Shown here: positions 21,847 to 34,490 of the stretch, in pieces
Position numbering within the stretch: position 1 is the stretch's first letter
Layout of the letters: every line of letters begins with the position of its first letter
Origin: Ariolimax columbianus
Taxonomy: Eukaryota; Mollusca; Gastropoda; Stylommatophora; Arionidae
DNA: 64,000 nt
NCBI GenBank assembly: GCA_036924085.1
Contig: JAVGWX010000025.1
Span: forward strand, 26,155,488-26,219,487
Reading direction: 5' to 3'
Position numbers and translations under genes: made by a program
The notes under the pieces: generated by a model
Database searches by the model: none
Told to the model about the DNA's origin: nothing
Seen by the model: the letters and a program-made list of their open reading frames with translations, nothing else

Positions 21847-22376
21847 TTAGAGAGTAGTTAACCGATGTGTGAGTCCATCTTAATAGACTTAAACACTAGA
21901 GCAAAGTAGACCAGCAGCCTGTTAGGCTCTATCTATGCTGCTCTTAACAAAACATATAACCATGGCCGGTATTATGATATGTCTCACAATTAGTTACCGT
22001 TTACTATATGCTCTCTGTGGAGTATTTGTGCTATTCTTGTCTGTGTCATACACACATGAAACAAATGTTTTATTATTGTCCACAACTGTTGGTGTTTTAC
22101 GCAGTCAAGGTCCTTGGTATATCCGATAAAATATGTGTACATATCTACATCATAACCTCTACGTTTTCCATATATCTTCTTCACATTAAATATGTAATCC
22201 CTAAATTACGTCGCACTAAATTTGACACCTTTTAGAGAGTCAATATTGCTAGTCTATATGTTTTTCAAAGGCATGCAAAACTCGACTTTCTGTTGGCGAA
22301 TGTTACAATGAGAATGCCTGTACCATTCGTAGCGCTACGAAACGTGGCAACATTTCTGTGAAGAGGCTAAGCGTAG
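21847..22376. other. Unassigned sequence
   Basis: Short overlapping open frames without motifs. Confidence 0.3.
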
Positions 22377-22407
<31 letters not shown>

Positions 22408-22432
22408 TACACACACATACACACATACATTA
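22377..22432. repeat. (CA)n microsatellite
   Basis: A short ca and cata run. Confidence 0.92.
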
Positions 22433-22979
22433 AGTACTTACTTCTATTCTACTTCCACATTGAGTGCTCTAATGTGTACCTGGAGTTTGTTTTGGGCTGT
22501 GTGCTGGACTATATCGTCTGGTCGTCTGTTAATATTATCTCGTTAATTGTGCCAGAGTCCATGTTTCATTCTACTCTGATGTTGCCAATCCCACAAGCAC
22601 GACGAACAAGAGGGGACGCACTCCTGATAAACTCATGCCACGAGCGTTAGGAAGTTTATTTTAATGTTCTCCAAAAATAGTTCTGCCATAAAACTTGCGA
22701 TGTGCCAACAAGAAGATTTTATAAAACACATATATATCATGACCGCCGTCACGCATGTTGTAAGAGACAGATACAGACATGAAGGCATCAAACCAGGACC
22801 TGAGGATACGGGCTGCATCTATAAACATTATGAAAGGGCTTAGCTGGGCGACTATGTTGTATAAAGCAGGAAAGACCAATCAAGAATAGTACATTGTTTT
22901 GAGCAGGAAAGGACTTAGTTGTATGTCTACGTTCTATTTGGCAACAAATGCAATTTAAAAGACTGCGTTGTTTTGGGTA
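22433..22979. other. Unassigned sequence
   Basis: No recognisable gene or repeat family. Confidence 0.3.
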
Positions 22980-23165
22980 ATACGATATTTAGTTGTATGA
23001 CTACGTTGTATTAGGTAGTACGATATTTAGTTGGATGACTACGTTGTATTAGGTAGTACGATATTTAGTTGGATGGCTACGTTGCATTTTGCAGAAAAGG
23101 ACTTAGTTGCATGACTACGTAATATTACGCAAAATAGCAATTATTTGAATGACTACGTTCTATTG
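22980..23165. repeat. 38-bp minisatellite, about 4-5 units
   Basis: Units share gatatttagttg, atgactacgttg and attaggtagtac. The right-hand units are more diverged. Confidence 0.82.
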
Positions 23166-23179
23166 GAAAACATCTCAAA

Positions 23180-23472
23180 TTTCATGTTTGTGACATGATC
23201 CAGTGTTGTGTTTGTGACATAATCCGGTGATACGTGTGTGACATGATCCTGTGATATGTTTGTGAAATGACCCTGCGATGCGTTTGTGGCATAATCCAGT
23301 GTTGTGGCTGTGACATGATCCAGCGTTGTGGCTGTGACATGATCCTGTGATGTGTTTGTGACATGATCCTGTGATGCGTTTGTGACACGATCCTGTGATA
23401 AGTTTGTGAAATGACCATGCGATGTGTCTGTGGCATAATCTATTTTTGTGTTTGTGACATGAATTGTGTTGT
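23180..23472. repeat. 24-bp minisatellite, about 12 units
   Basis: Units read gtttgtgacatgatcctgtg with drift. The length is a multiple of 3, so it is open on the minus strand (HRIMSQTH-type repeats) with no other coding evidence. Confidence 0.9.
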
Positions 23473-23475
23473 GTG

Positions 23476-23625
23476 CATTGTGTGTGTGTGTGTGCATGTG
23501 TGTGTTTTTGTGTGTATGTGTTTATGTGTATTTGCGTGTGTGTGTGAATGGGTGTTTGTGTGTGTATGTGTGTTTGTGTGTGTATGTGTGTGCATATGTG
23601 TGTGTGTATGTGTGTGTTTCTGCTA
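23476..23625. repeat. (TG)n microsatellite
   Basis: Degenerate tg and tgta run following the 24-bp array. Confidence 0.92.
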
Positions 23626-24462
23626 ATAAACCTGTATAAAAGTATTGCACCTCTTAAAGAACCGACATATTGAGATGTCCGTTAGATTTTCCTGATACAA
23701 TTTGATTTAACCGAGAAAACATTCTAGACCCACGCGACCAAGGAATAAGCTGCAAATGTCCACGTAAGTGTCTTTGATCCCCTCGACGCCCCATGAGTCT
23801 TCCAGACATCTTGTTTCGCGACTGTCTTTAAGCCCCATGCCATCCTGTTGGAGTCATGCAACCGATACCAGGTTGTATGAATCGATTGTCGTTTCGGAAT
23901 CTTAAGTATTCACCACTATTTAAGGTGTTTCAATTACTTTAAAAACGCTACTTGCGATTTTGAGAATCGTGTAGGTTGTGTGACATCGGACTGATATTCT
24001 AAAGTCGCGGTTTCAGCTTTCTCCTTCAAGAAAAAAGAAGCAATTAATATGTATTCGTATGTTTCTTCTACTATCAGTGACTGGCCCAGAAGAATTGTAT
24101 GACTCACGTGGCCAGTCAATGGAGACTGTTGTCCAGACTCTTGTCATACGTGAGCTAGATAAAAGAGACCCATTTATACAGAGTTATGAACACACGTTCC
24201 TAAATGGCTGCCACTTTCAGAGAGTTGATATTTAAATTAAATTCCAGAGATGAGATAGCATGCGGGAACTGAGAGGAGGCGTCTACTGACCATTCTAGCA
24301 CGTTTACTGCAGCTGCAGAATTGGGCAGATCGAGTTTGAAATGGGCTGACACATAACATAAGTGGGATATGGACAGAGCAGCATGGTTTGGGTAGCAACA
24401 AGAAGGAACTGAACGCAAACAATGTGCTACTAATAAAAACGTAGCAATTATATACATATATT
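23626..24462. other. Unassigned sequence
   Basis: Open frames up to about 105 codons lie on the minus strand near the microsatellite. I recognise no domain. Confidence 0.3.
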
Positions 24463-24783
24463 TACACACACACACACACACGCACACACACATGCAACCA
24501 CACACAAACAAACGCACACATTAATATAAATACACACAGACATACACAAGCATACTAACACACCAACACACACACACAAACACACGCACACAAACACACA
24601 AACACACACACAAACACACAGACAAACACATACACACAGACACACCCAAAAACACAGACACACACACACACACATGCACACCTACACACACACACACAAA
24701 CACACACACACAAATACACACACATACACACAAACACACAAACACACACACACACAAACACACACATACACACACACACACAA
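24463..24783. repeat. (CA)n microsatellite
   Basis: Long ca run with caaa, cata and caga interruptions. Confidence 0.95.
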
Positions 24784-24829
24784 CTGTAGTATATAAAAAC
24801 AAAAGGGAATTTCTCTGTCTTTTTTCTCT

Positions 24830-24872
24830 CGAGCAGACTGTCTCTCTCGCTCTCTCTCTTCCTATCTATCTA

Positions 24873-24912
<40 letters not shown>
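24830..24912. repeat. (TC)n microsatellite
   Basis: Mostly tc dinucleotides with tatc interruptions at its left part. Confidence 0.93.
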
Positions 24913-24915
<3 letters not shown>

Positions 24916-25002
24916 CCCTATCGTGTATGTTTATGTCTGTTTTTTATGTATCCATTATGAAAGTATATTTAGATGCATCATATTTCATAATTACACTCAA
25001 CC

Positions 25003-25285
25003 GAAAATAATCTAAGTGATTAACAATAATAATAATCTAAGTGATTAACAATAAAAATAATCTAAGTGATTAACAATAAACATAATCTAAGTGATTAACA
25101 ATAAAAATAATCTAAGTGATTAACAATAAAAATAATCTAAGTGATTAACAATAAAAATAATCTAAGTGATTAACAATAAAAATAATCTAAGTGATTAACA
25201 ATAAAAATAATCTAAGTGATTAACAATAAAAATAATCTAAGTGATTAACAATAAAAATAATCTAAGTGATTAACAATAAAAATAG
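25003..25285. repeat. 25-bp minisatellite, about 11 units
   Basis: Highly uniform AT-rich units reading aatctaagtgattaacaat plus a short a-rich end. The low divergence suggests recent expansion. Confidence 0.95.
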
Positions 25286-25374
25286 TCGATCTTGCAATGA
25301 AATCATTTATTTTTTAAGGATAGTGGAAAAGAGGAAACGGAGGAGCGGTGATGGGAACAAGGTGTATGTTACAC

Positions 25375-25752
25375 GAACTCAGATAAGACAATCAACATGA
25401 CCTCAGATAAAACAATCAACATAAACTCAGATAGAACAATCAACATAAACTCAGATAGAACAATCAACATGAACTCAGATAAAACAATCAACATAAACTC
25501 AGATAGAACAATCAACATACACTCTAATAAAACAATCAACATAAACTCTAATAAAACAATCAACATAAACTCAGATAAAACAATCAACATACACTCTAAT
25601 AAAACAATCAACATACACTCAGATAGAACAATCAACATGAACTCAGATAAAACAATCAACATACACTCTAATAAAACAATCAACATACACTCTAAAAAAA
25701 CAATAAAGATAAACTCTAATAAAACAATCAACATGAGCTCAGATACAACACT
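25375..25752. repeat. 24-bp minisatellite, about 16 units
   Basis: Units share aaaacaatcaacataaactc with two main variants (cagata and taataa). The length is a multiple of 3 and both strands remain open through the array, giving repeats such as INSDRTIN. I regard this as structural. Confidence 0.93.
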
Positions 25753-26283
25753 TGAATAGCGCATTGCGTGACTTTGATAAGACCGAGACACGTTGCACAA
25801 ATGTGCCTGTTATTGCATGGCACGGTGCCCTCTGGTCCATTAGGTCAGTTTTGAGTCAGCCCCTAAGTACATGTCGCGCCTCTGAATCTAACATCAGCTT
25901 TTTACCGTTTCCTGTAAGAATTGAAGTGGTTGACAACCGAAAACCAAAAGCACATGAGATGTTATTAGAATGCTGCCGGAAGCGCGCAGAGAGTTTACAC
26001 AGCGGAAGTAGACACGCTTGCTAAAGAAGTCAAGCATTGCATTAACCTTAGGTAGAAATGTATTTTCGCAATGACAAAGGTGATGGAGGTGTAATAAGTG
26101 AGGGAATGGGAGTGAGTCATGCCAGAAAATGCGGTCAGAGGAATTGTAGAGTAGATAATTTGGTTGAGTCACCTCTGTGCTGGTAACGATAGCAGCATAA
26201 TCCTTGCGTGAGTTATAGAAAGATGCGTTTGAAGGTTGGAGACAACTTTGCTAGACGTACAAACGTTTCTCTATACTACCATT
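25753..26283. other. Unassigned sequence
   Basis: No repeat family or protein motif is recognised. Confidence 0.3.
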
Positions 26284-26304
26284 CCCCCCCCCCCCCCCCC
26301 CCCC
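26284..26304. repeat. Poly(C) tract
   Basis: A homopolymer of about 20 C. Its length is uncertain in any assembly. Confidence 0.9.
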
Positions 26305-26577
26305 GCCCGGCTGATTTGATAATGAAATCGTCCCATATCCCCTCCCCTGACGAATGATAGAGGAGGCGCGGGTCAGGTTAAGTACAGAATGCTCAGAGGA
26401 GGAAGACGCTTGCTTACTGGGTAGTGTTGATATCTAGGTTAATAGGACTGACCAGGTTTTGACGACCAATCATATTTGCGATGGAAGTATCCAGAACATC
26501 AAGCATCGGGGTCAGGAGAAAGATGGAAGCTAAATTGTGTATTCTTGAACCGTTTGTATAGCATGACAATCAAATCC

Positions 26578-28515
26578 ATTTTGGATAAGAGAGTAGGGGT
26601 CCATACTAGGTTGGGGAAGAGAGTAGGGGTCCATACTAGGTTGGGGAAGAGAGTAGGGGTCCATACTAGGTTGGAGAAGAGAGTAGGGGTCCATACTAGG
26701 TTGGGGAAGAGAGTAGGGGTCCATACTAGGTTGGAGAAGAGAGTAGGGGTCCATACTAGGTTGGAGAAGAGAGTAGGGGTCCATACTAGGTTGGAGAAGA
26801 GAGTAGGGGTCCATACTAGGTTGGAGAAGAGAGTAGGGGTCCATACTAGGTTGGAGAAGAGAGTAGGGGTCCATACTAGGTTGGAGAAGAGAGTAGGGGT
26901 CCATACTAGGTTGGAGAAGAGAGTAGGGGTCCATACTAGGTTGGGGAAGAGAGTAGGGGTCCATACTAGGTTGGAGAAGAGAGTAGGGGTCCATACTAGG
27001 TTGGAGAAGAGAGTAGGGGTCCATACTAGGTTGGAGAAGAGAGTAGGGGTCCATACTAGGTTGGAGAAGAGAGTAGGGGTCCATACTAGGTTGGAGAAGA
27101 GAGTAGGGGTCCATACTAGGTTGGAGAAGAGAGTAGGGGTCCATACTAGGTTGGAGAAGAGAGTAGGGGTCCATACTAGGTTGGAGAAGAGAGTAGGGGT
27201 CCATACTAGGTTGGAGAAGAGAGTAGGGGTCCATACTAGGTTGGGGAAGAGAGTAGGGGTCCATACTAGGTTGGAGAAGAGAGTAGGGGTCCATACTAGG
27301 TTGGAGAAGAGAGTAGGGGTCCATACTAGGTTGGAGAAGAGAGTAGGGGTCCATACTAGGTTGGAGAAGAGAGTAGGGGTCCATACTAGGTTGGGGAAGA
27401 GAGTAGGGGTCCATACTAGGTTGGAGAAGAGAGTAGGGGTCCATACTAGGTTGGAGAAGAGAGTAGGGGTCCATACTAGGTTGGAGAAGAGAGTAGGGGT
27501 CCATACTAGGTTGGAGAAGAGAGTAGGGGTCCATACTAGGTTGGAGAAGAGAGTAGGGGTCCATACTAGGTTGGGGAAGAGAGTAGGGGTCCATACTAGG
27601 TTGGAGAAGAGAGTAGGGGTCCATACTAGGTTGGAGAAGAGAGTAGGGGTCCATACTAGGTTGGAGAAGAGAGTAGGGGTCCATACTAGGTTGGAGAAGA
27701 GAGTAGGGGTCCATACTAGGTTGGGGAAGAGAGTAGGGGTCCATACTAGGTTGGAGAAGAGAGTAGGGGTCCATACTAGGTTGGAGAAGAGAGTAGGGGT
27801 CCATACTAGGTTGGAGAAGAGAGTAGGGGTCCATACTAGGTTGGAGAAGAGAGTAGGGGTCCATACTAGGTTGGAGAAGAGAGTAGGGGTCCATACTAGG
27901 TTGGAGAAGAGAGTAGGGGTCCATACTAGGTTGGAGAAGAGAGTAGGGGTCCATACTAGGTTGGAGAAGAGAGTAGGGGTCCATACTAGGTTGGAGAAGA
28001 GAGTAGGGGTCCATACTAGGTTGGAGAAGAGAGTAGGGGTCCATACTAGGTTGGAGAAGAGAGTAGGGGTCCATACTAGGTTGGAGAAGAGAGTAGGGGT
28101 CCATACTAGGTTGGAGAAGAGAGTAGGGGTCCATACTAGGTTGGAGAAGAGAGTAGGGGTCCATACTAGGTTGGAGAAGAGAGTAGGGGTCCATACTAGG
28201 TTGGGGAAGAGTGTAGGGGTCCATACTAGGTAGGGGAAGATTGTAGGGGTCCATACTAGGTTGGGGAATAGAGTAGGGGTTCATACTAGGTTGGGAAAGA
28301 GAGGTAGGGGTCCATTATAGCTTGGGGAAGAGAGTAGGGGTCCATACTAGGTTGGGGAAGAGAGTATGGGTCCATACTAGGTTGTGGAAGAGAGAAGGGG
28401 TCCATACTAGGTTGAGGAAGAGAGTTGGGGTCCATACTAGGTTGGGGAAGAGAGTAGAGGTCCATTCTAGGTTGGGGAAGAAAGTAGGGGTCCATTCTAG
28501 GTTGGATGAGAACAC
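26578..28515. repeat. 30-bp minisatellite, about 64 units, open on both strands
   Basis: The uniform 30-bp unit contains gagtaggggtccatactagg. Most sites vary only between ggaga and gggga. The right end is diverged and includes single-base indels. The plus frame gives about 585 codons of a 10-residue unit KRVGVHTRLE. The minus frame gives about 584 codons of MDPYSLLQPS. Long dual-strand frames are expected from a stop-free unit whose length is a multiple of 3. I see no signal peptide, promoter or splice context, so I do not call a gene. Confidence 0.95.
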
Positions 28516-28599
28516 AACCAGGTTTTCTACTTAGAACACGCTCTGTCAAGGTCAACCAATCACGGCAGTCCAAGTCAGATCGTCATCCAATAAAGAGGG

Positions 28600-28800
28600 G
28601 ACCGCTTAGGCCAGTGGTTACGTGACACGGCTCACAGCCCGAAGGTGATGGGTTCGATCCCATCACAACACCGGCCGTTACCCGGGTGAAGCAAACCCTT
28701 AGAAAATGCAGGAGGAAGCAGACTCTTACGTAACATGCATGCTGAAGTCGGATGCACTGGGTCGACAGGTGCAAAATAAAAACAACAGTGCAACGCACAA
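28600..28800 (+). mobile_element. tRNA-derived SINE sharing a module with family A
   Basis: The head has ggccagtggttacgtgaca (A-box-like) and gatgggttcgatcccatc (B-box plus T-stem-like arms). The body contains tgctgaagtcggatg followed by cgacaggtgcaaa and caacgcac, which resembles the family A block around ggaccgaaaggtgcaaat. This suggests that a tRNA-headed SINE and the family A repeat share a central domain. Confidence 0.75.
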
Positions 28801-29539
28801 CGCCTTGGGAAATAGAAACACAAGGCAAAAGCGAAACAAACAAAAATTTGAGTGCAACATTAGCAGAAATGAGAGGATCTTGCATGAAGACTTAAAGACG
28901 TGGTGTACGACAGGTAATAAATATAACATTGATTTATTTATCATTTGCATACAAAGATGATGGTACTTGCATCTTAATTCACCCCAAACGAAAGACATAT
29001 ATATTTTTAGCACATGATATCTATCTACTTGTATGACAGGCTGTGAGGTAATGACGTCACCTAATAATCCACCTTTTTACGGTTAGAGGCGTCACACATA
29101 AGCGGCTATATCGGAATTGTCAGTTAACCTAGATTTAATAATTTAATCATCAAAAAGGAAATGACTTAATCAACTTTGTTTACTTCACCACAGGGGCACA
29201 TACTCAATGCATCGAACGTTCTTAGAAAACGACAACGGAAAGAAACAAGTGTCAAATTAGCACACATGGCATATGCTTGATTAGTACATGTGGCGTCGAC
29301 GCATTAAAATAAATGGTTTGGATGTTTTCTCCCTCATTCTTGCCGGCGCCATAGTTCTATTCTGGCCACCTCAGTGAGTACTAATTTGGTGTTTGGTGGT
29401 CCAATTATTTCAATCTTCCTGCCAGAGAATGTACGTCTACTTCTTGTTAATGCCCTACATTCCTCATGAAGATGGTAGTAAGACTGACTATAATAGCTGT
29501 CCATCGTTGTCGATGAGGACCGCCGACATCATCCATGTC
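28801..29539. other. Unassigned sequence
   Basis: No motif is recognised apart from the SINE remains at its left edge. Confidence 0.3.
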
Positions 29540-30480
29540 ACAGATTTCCCTGTTGCGTGTGGGTGCGCATGTGGCTGAACAGACCAATGCGAGCACGAAA
29601 ACATCTGCTACATATCGGGCACAGAAGGTTTGTAGAAGGGGATGGTGTTCCCGCTACTCGGGATTTCCGGGTCTCGCGTCTGTTCTGGGCTTTCACAACA
29701 CAGTCATCTTCACCGGCAGCTACACCCGATTTGACTGCGCTTCTCCAGTCAGATCTGTTTTGCGCAAGACATTCCTAGGTGTCGATGTCTATCTGGCAAC
29801 TTTTTAGTGAGTCCTTCAGACCGTCTTTGAAACGTTTCTTTGGGCGCCCTCTCTCGCACCATCCCTCTCTCAGCTCGCCGTAGAGAAACTTCTTTGGGAG
29901 CCGCTCGTCTGACATACGGACGAGGTGTCCGGCCTATCCTATTCGAGCTTTTTCTAGCAGTGCATGGATGCTGGGCATGTTAGCCCTCGAGAGAACATCG
30001 ATGTCAGTGACACGATCTTGCCATCGGATGTGGAATATTCGCCTCAGGCAACCTGTGTGGAAGTGGTTTAACCTCCTTGCATGTCCAGAGTTTACAGTCC
30101 AGCTTTCGCAATCGTATAGTAGGGTTGGAATGATGGTTGCACGGTAGACTTTGAGTTTGGTCTTGACGCTGATGCCACGACGTGCCCAGACCATCGAGCG
30201 CATTCTAACAAAGGCTGTGCTGGCCTTTGCTATTCTGCTTGCCACCTCAACGTCTAGGCTGACAGATCTCGACAGCGTGCTGCCCAGATATGTGAATTTG
30301 TCTACGGCATTCAACGTCTGCCGGCTGAATGTAGTCTCTGGTTTTGTGTACGGCATGCCTGGTGCTGGTTGGTACATGACCTATGTTTTTTTGGCATTTA
30401 TGGTCAGGCCAAAATTTTCGCATGCGGCAGAGAACTGGTCCATTCCAACCTGCATGTTCAGTTCTGAGTAGCTCATTAGA
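29540..30480 (-). pseudogene. RTE-type reverse transcriptase C-terminal half
   Basis: The minus strand reads, in order: EGDDCALMS (the remains of the FADD box), MDQFSAACENFGLTINAKKT, VMYQPAPGMPYTK, FTYLGSTLSRSVSLD, RIAKASTAFVRMRSMVW, TKLKVYRATIIPTLLYDCESW, HARRLNHFHTGCLRRIF and IRWQDRVTD. A 147-codon stretch is intact. Beyond it, frame breaks lead into IGW, SDERLPKK-like and zinc-finger-like (ALVCSATCAPT) remains. This is the best preserved RTE copy here. It is cut at its catalytic box by the 43-bp array. Confidence 0.9.
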
Positions 30481-30484
30481 GCGC

Positions 30485-33400
30485 AGTCGTCACCCTCTGC
30501 ATCCACCACTACCCATGTCCAGCAACAGCACACCACCCTCTGCCTCCATCACTACCCATGTCCGGCTAGAGCACACCTCATTCTGCCTCCACCACTACCC
30601 ATGTCCAGCAACAGCACACCACCCTCTGCCTCCACCACTACCCATGTCCGGCTAGAGCACACTTCCCTCTGCGTCCACCACTACCCATGTCCAGCAACAG
30701 CACACCAACCTCTGCCTCCACCACTACCCTTGTCCAGAAACAGCACACCACCCTCTGCCTCCACCACTAACCATGTCCAGAAACAGCACACCACCCTCTG
30801 CCTCCACCACTACCCATGTCCAGCAACAGCACACCACCCTCTGCCTCCACCACTACCCATGTCCAGCAACAGCACACCACCCTCTGCCTCCACCACTACT
30901 CATTTCCGGCTAGAGCACACCTCCCTCTGCCTCCACCACTACCCATGTCCGGCTAGAGCACACCACCCTCTGTCTCCACCACTACCCATGTCCGGCAAGA
31001 GCACACCTCCCTCTGCCTCCACCACTACCCATGTCCGGCTAGAGCACACCACCCTCTGTCTCCACCACTACCCATGTCCGGCTAGAGCACATCTCCCTCT
31101 GCCTCCACCACTACCCATGTCCGGCTAGAGCACATCTCCCTCTGCCTCCACCACTACCCATGTCCGGCTAGAGCACATCTCCCTCTGCCTCCACCACTAC
31201 CCATGTCCGGCTAGAGCACATCTCTCTCTGCCTCCACCACTACCCATGTCCGGCTAGAGCACATCTCCCTCTGCCTCCACCACTACCCATGTCCGGCTAG
31301 AGCACATCTCCCTCTGCCTCCACCACTACCCATGTCCGGCTAGAGCACATCTCCCTCTGCCTCCACCACTACCCATGTCCGGCTAGAGCACATCTCCCTC
31401 TGCCTCCACCACTACCCATGTCCGGCTAGAGCACATCTCCCTCTGCCTCCACCACTACCCATGTCCGGCTAGAGCACATCTCCCTCTGCCTCCACCACTA
31501 CCCATGTCCGGCTAGAGCACATCTCCCTCTGCCTCCACCACTACCCATGTCCGGCTAGAGCACATCTCCCTCTGCCTCCACCACTATCCATGTCCGGCTA
31601 GAGCACATCTCCCTCTGCCTCCACCACTACCCATGTCCGGCTAGAGCACATCTCCCTCTGCCTCCACCACTACCCATGTCCGGCTAGAGCACATCTCCCT
31701 CTGCCTCCACCACTACCCATGTCCGGCTAGAGCACATCTCCCTCTGCCTCCACCACTACCCATGTCCGGCTAGAGCACATCTCCCTCTGCCTCCACCACT
31801 ACCCATGTCCGGCTAGAGCACATCTCCCTCTGCCTCCACCACTACCCATGTCCGGCTAGAGCACATCTCCCTCTGCCTCCACCACTACCCATGTCCGGCT
31901 AGAGCACATCTCCCTCTGCCTCCACCACTACCCATGTCCGGCTAGAGCACATCTCCCTCTGCCTCCACCACTACCCATGTCCGGCTAGAGCACATCTCCC
32001 TCTGCCTCCACCACTACCCATGTCCGGCTAGAGCACATCTCCCTCTGCCTCCACCACTACCCATGTCCGGCTAGAGCACATCTCCCTCTGCCTCCACCAC
32101 TACCCATGTCCGGCTAGAGCACATCTCCCTCTGCCTCCACCACTACCCATGTCCGGCTAGAGCACATCATCCTCTGCCTCCACCACTACCCATGTCCGGC
32201 TAGAGCACATCTCCCTCTGTCTCCACCACTACCCATGTCCGGCTAGAGCACATCTCCCTCTGCCTCCACCACTACCCATGTCCGGCTAGAGCACATCTCC
32301 CTCTGCCTCCACCACTACCCATGTCCGGCTAGAGCACATCTCCCTCTGCCTCCACCACTACCCATGTCCGGCTAGAGCACATCTCCCTCTGCCTCCACCA
32401 CTACCCATGTCCGGCTAGAGCACATCTCCCTCTGCCTCCACCACTACCCATGTCCGGCTAGAGCACATCTCCCTCTGCCTCCACCACTACCCATGTCCGG
32501 CTAGAGCACATCTCCCTCTGCCTCCACCACTACCCATGTCCGGCTAGAGCACATCTCCCTCTGCCTCCACCACTACCCATGTCCGGCTAGAGCACATCTC
32601 CCTCTGCCTCCACCACTACCCATGTCCGGCTAGAGCACATCTCCCTCTGCCTCCACCACTACCCATGTCCGGCTAGAGCACATCTCCCTCTGCCTCCACC
32701 ACTACCCATGTCCGGCTAGAGCACATCTCCCTCTGCCTCCACCACTACCCATGTCCGGCTAGAGCACATCTCCCTCTGCCTCCACCACTATCCATGTCCG
32801 GCTAGAGCACATCTCCCTCTGCCTCCACCACTACCCATGTCCGGCTAGAGCACATCTCCCTCTGCCTCCACCACTACCCATGTCCGGCTAGAGCACATCT
32901 CCCTCTGCCTCCACCACTACCCATGTCCGGCTAGAGCACATCTCCCTCTGCCTCCACCACTATCCATGTCCGGCTAGAGCACATCTCCCTCTGCCTCCAC
33001 CACTACCCATGTCCGGCTAGAGCACATCTCCCTCTGCCTCCACCACTACCCATGTCCGGCTAGAGCACATCTCCCTCTGCCTCCACCACTACCCATGTCC
33101 GGCTAGAGCACATCTCCCTCTGCCTCCACCACTACTTATGTCCGGCTAGAGCACATCTCCCTCTGCCTCCACCACTATCCATGTCCGGCTAGAGCACATC
33201 TCCCTCTGCCTCCACCACTACCCATGTCCGGCTAGAGCACATCTCCCTCTGCCTCCACCACTACCCATGTCCGGCTAGAGCACATCTCCCTCTGCCTCCA
33301 CCACTACCCATGTCCGGCTAGAGCACATCTCCCTCTGCCTCCACCACTACCCATGTCCGGCTAGAGCACATCTCCCTCTGCCTCCACCACTATCCATGTC

Positions 33401-34044
33401 CGGCTAGAGCACATCTCCCTCTGCCTCCACCACTACCCATGTCCGGCTAGAGCACATCTCCCTCTGCCTCCACCACTACCCATGTCCGGCTAGAGCACAT
33501 CTCCCTCTGCCTCCACCACTACCCATGTCCGGCTAGAGCACATCTCCCTCTGCCTCCACCACTACCCATGTCCGGCTAGAGCACATCTCCCTCTGCCTCC
33601 ACCACTACCCATGTCCGGCTAGAGCACATCTCCCTCTGCCTCCACCACTACCCATGTCCGGCTAGAGCACATCTCCCTCTGCCTCCACCACTACCCATGT
33701 CCGGCTAGAGCACATCTCCCTCTGCCTCCACCACTACCCATGTCCGGCTAGAGCACATCTACCTCTACCTCCACCACTACCCATGTCCGGCTAGAGCACA
33801 TCTCCCTCTGCCTCCACCACTACCCATGTCCGGCTAGAGCACATCTCCCTCTGCCTCCACCACTACCCATGTCCGGCTAGAGCACATCTCCCTCTGCCTC
33901 CACCACTACCCATGTCCGGCTAGAGCACATCTCCCTCTGCCTCCACCACTACCCATGTCCGGCTAGAGCACATCTCCCTCTGCCTCCACCACTACCCATG
34001 TCCGGCTAGAGCACATCTCCCTCTGCCTCCACCACTACCCATGT
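30485..34044. repeat. 43-bp satellite array, about 82 units
   Basis: The unit contains ctctgcctccaccactaccc and atgtccggctagagcaca. The left ten or so units are variable (including a cagcaacagcacacc form). The remaining about 70 are nearly identical. The array begins within the catalytic-box codons of the adjacent RTE fossil. The period is not a multiple of 3, so all frames close after about 43 codons-per-three-units stretches. Confidence 0.96.
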
Positions 34045-34049
34045 CGCTA

Positions 34050-34490
34050 TCCCTGGTCATTCTTAGTTTGGTAAGGAGCTCTGCATAATATTGCACATTA
34101 ACGCAGGTAATCTTTCAATATGACAACTTTGACGTCCCCCTAAAAAAACAGTCAGCATCACTTTTCTTGCAGATTTCTTTGCTCTTGTCTGGACAATCGT
34201 TGGTGAGCTTAGGGTATTCCACTGCATGCTGGACATTTTGGATTCAGAGTCATAATGGTGAACCTAAGCCTCATCTACTGTCACCATGGTTGCCAACATG
34301 TTTTTCCACCGACACATTTTGATTAACTGGCCACAGCAATCAACCCTCGTTTGTTTCTGTTCACAAGTCAGCAGACACGGGACCCAGCGGGTACACACTT
34401 TTCTCATGTCCAGTCTGTTGTGTAAAATTCTGAAAACTTTACTTTCATTCAGTTTTGCTACATTTGACTGATCAACAATCACTCTCTTGT
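34050..34490 (-). pseudogene. mariner-family transposase fossil
   Basis: The minus strand reads VAKLNESKVFRILHNRLDM, then RKVCTRWVPCLLTCEQKQTR (family SKVCARWVPRLLTPEQKxxR), then MVTVDEAWVHHYDSESK. The last motif includes the first catalytic Asp of the DDE/D triad in the usual VTxDExWxHHYxPE context. WNTLSSPT, KKSARKVMLTVF and weak remains of the following segment complete it. The second and third acidic residues and both terminal inverted repeats are missing. Mariner transposases cut and paste DNA at TA sites. This copy is truncated by the 43-bp array. Confidence 0.9.

Noticed and set aside
26530..28284. Two open frames of about 585 codons on opposite strands
   Set aside because: They are produced by a stop-free 30-bp tandem unit. 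No conserved domain, start context or splice signal supports a protein.
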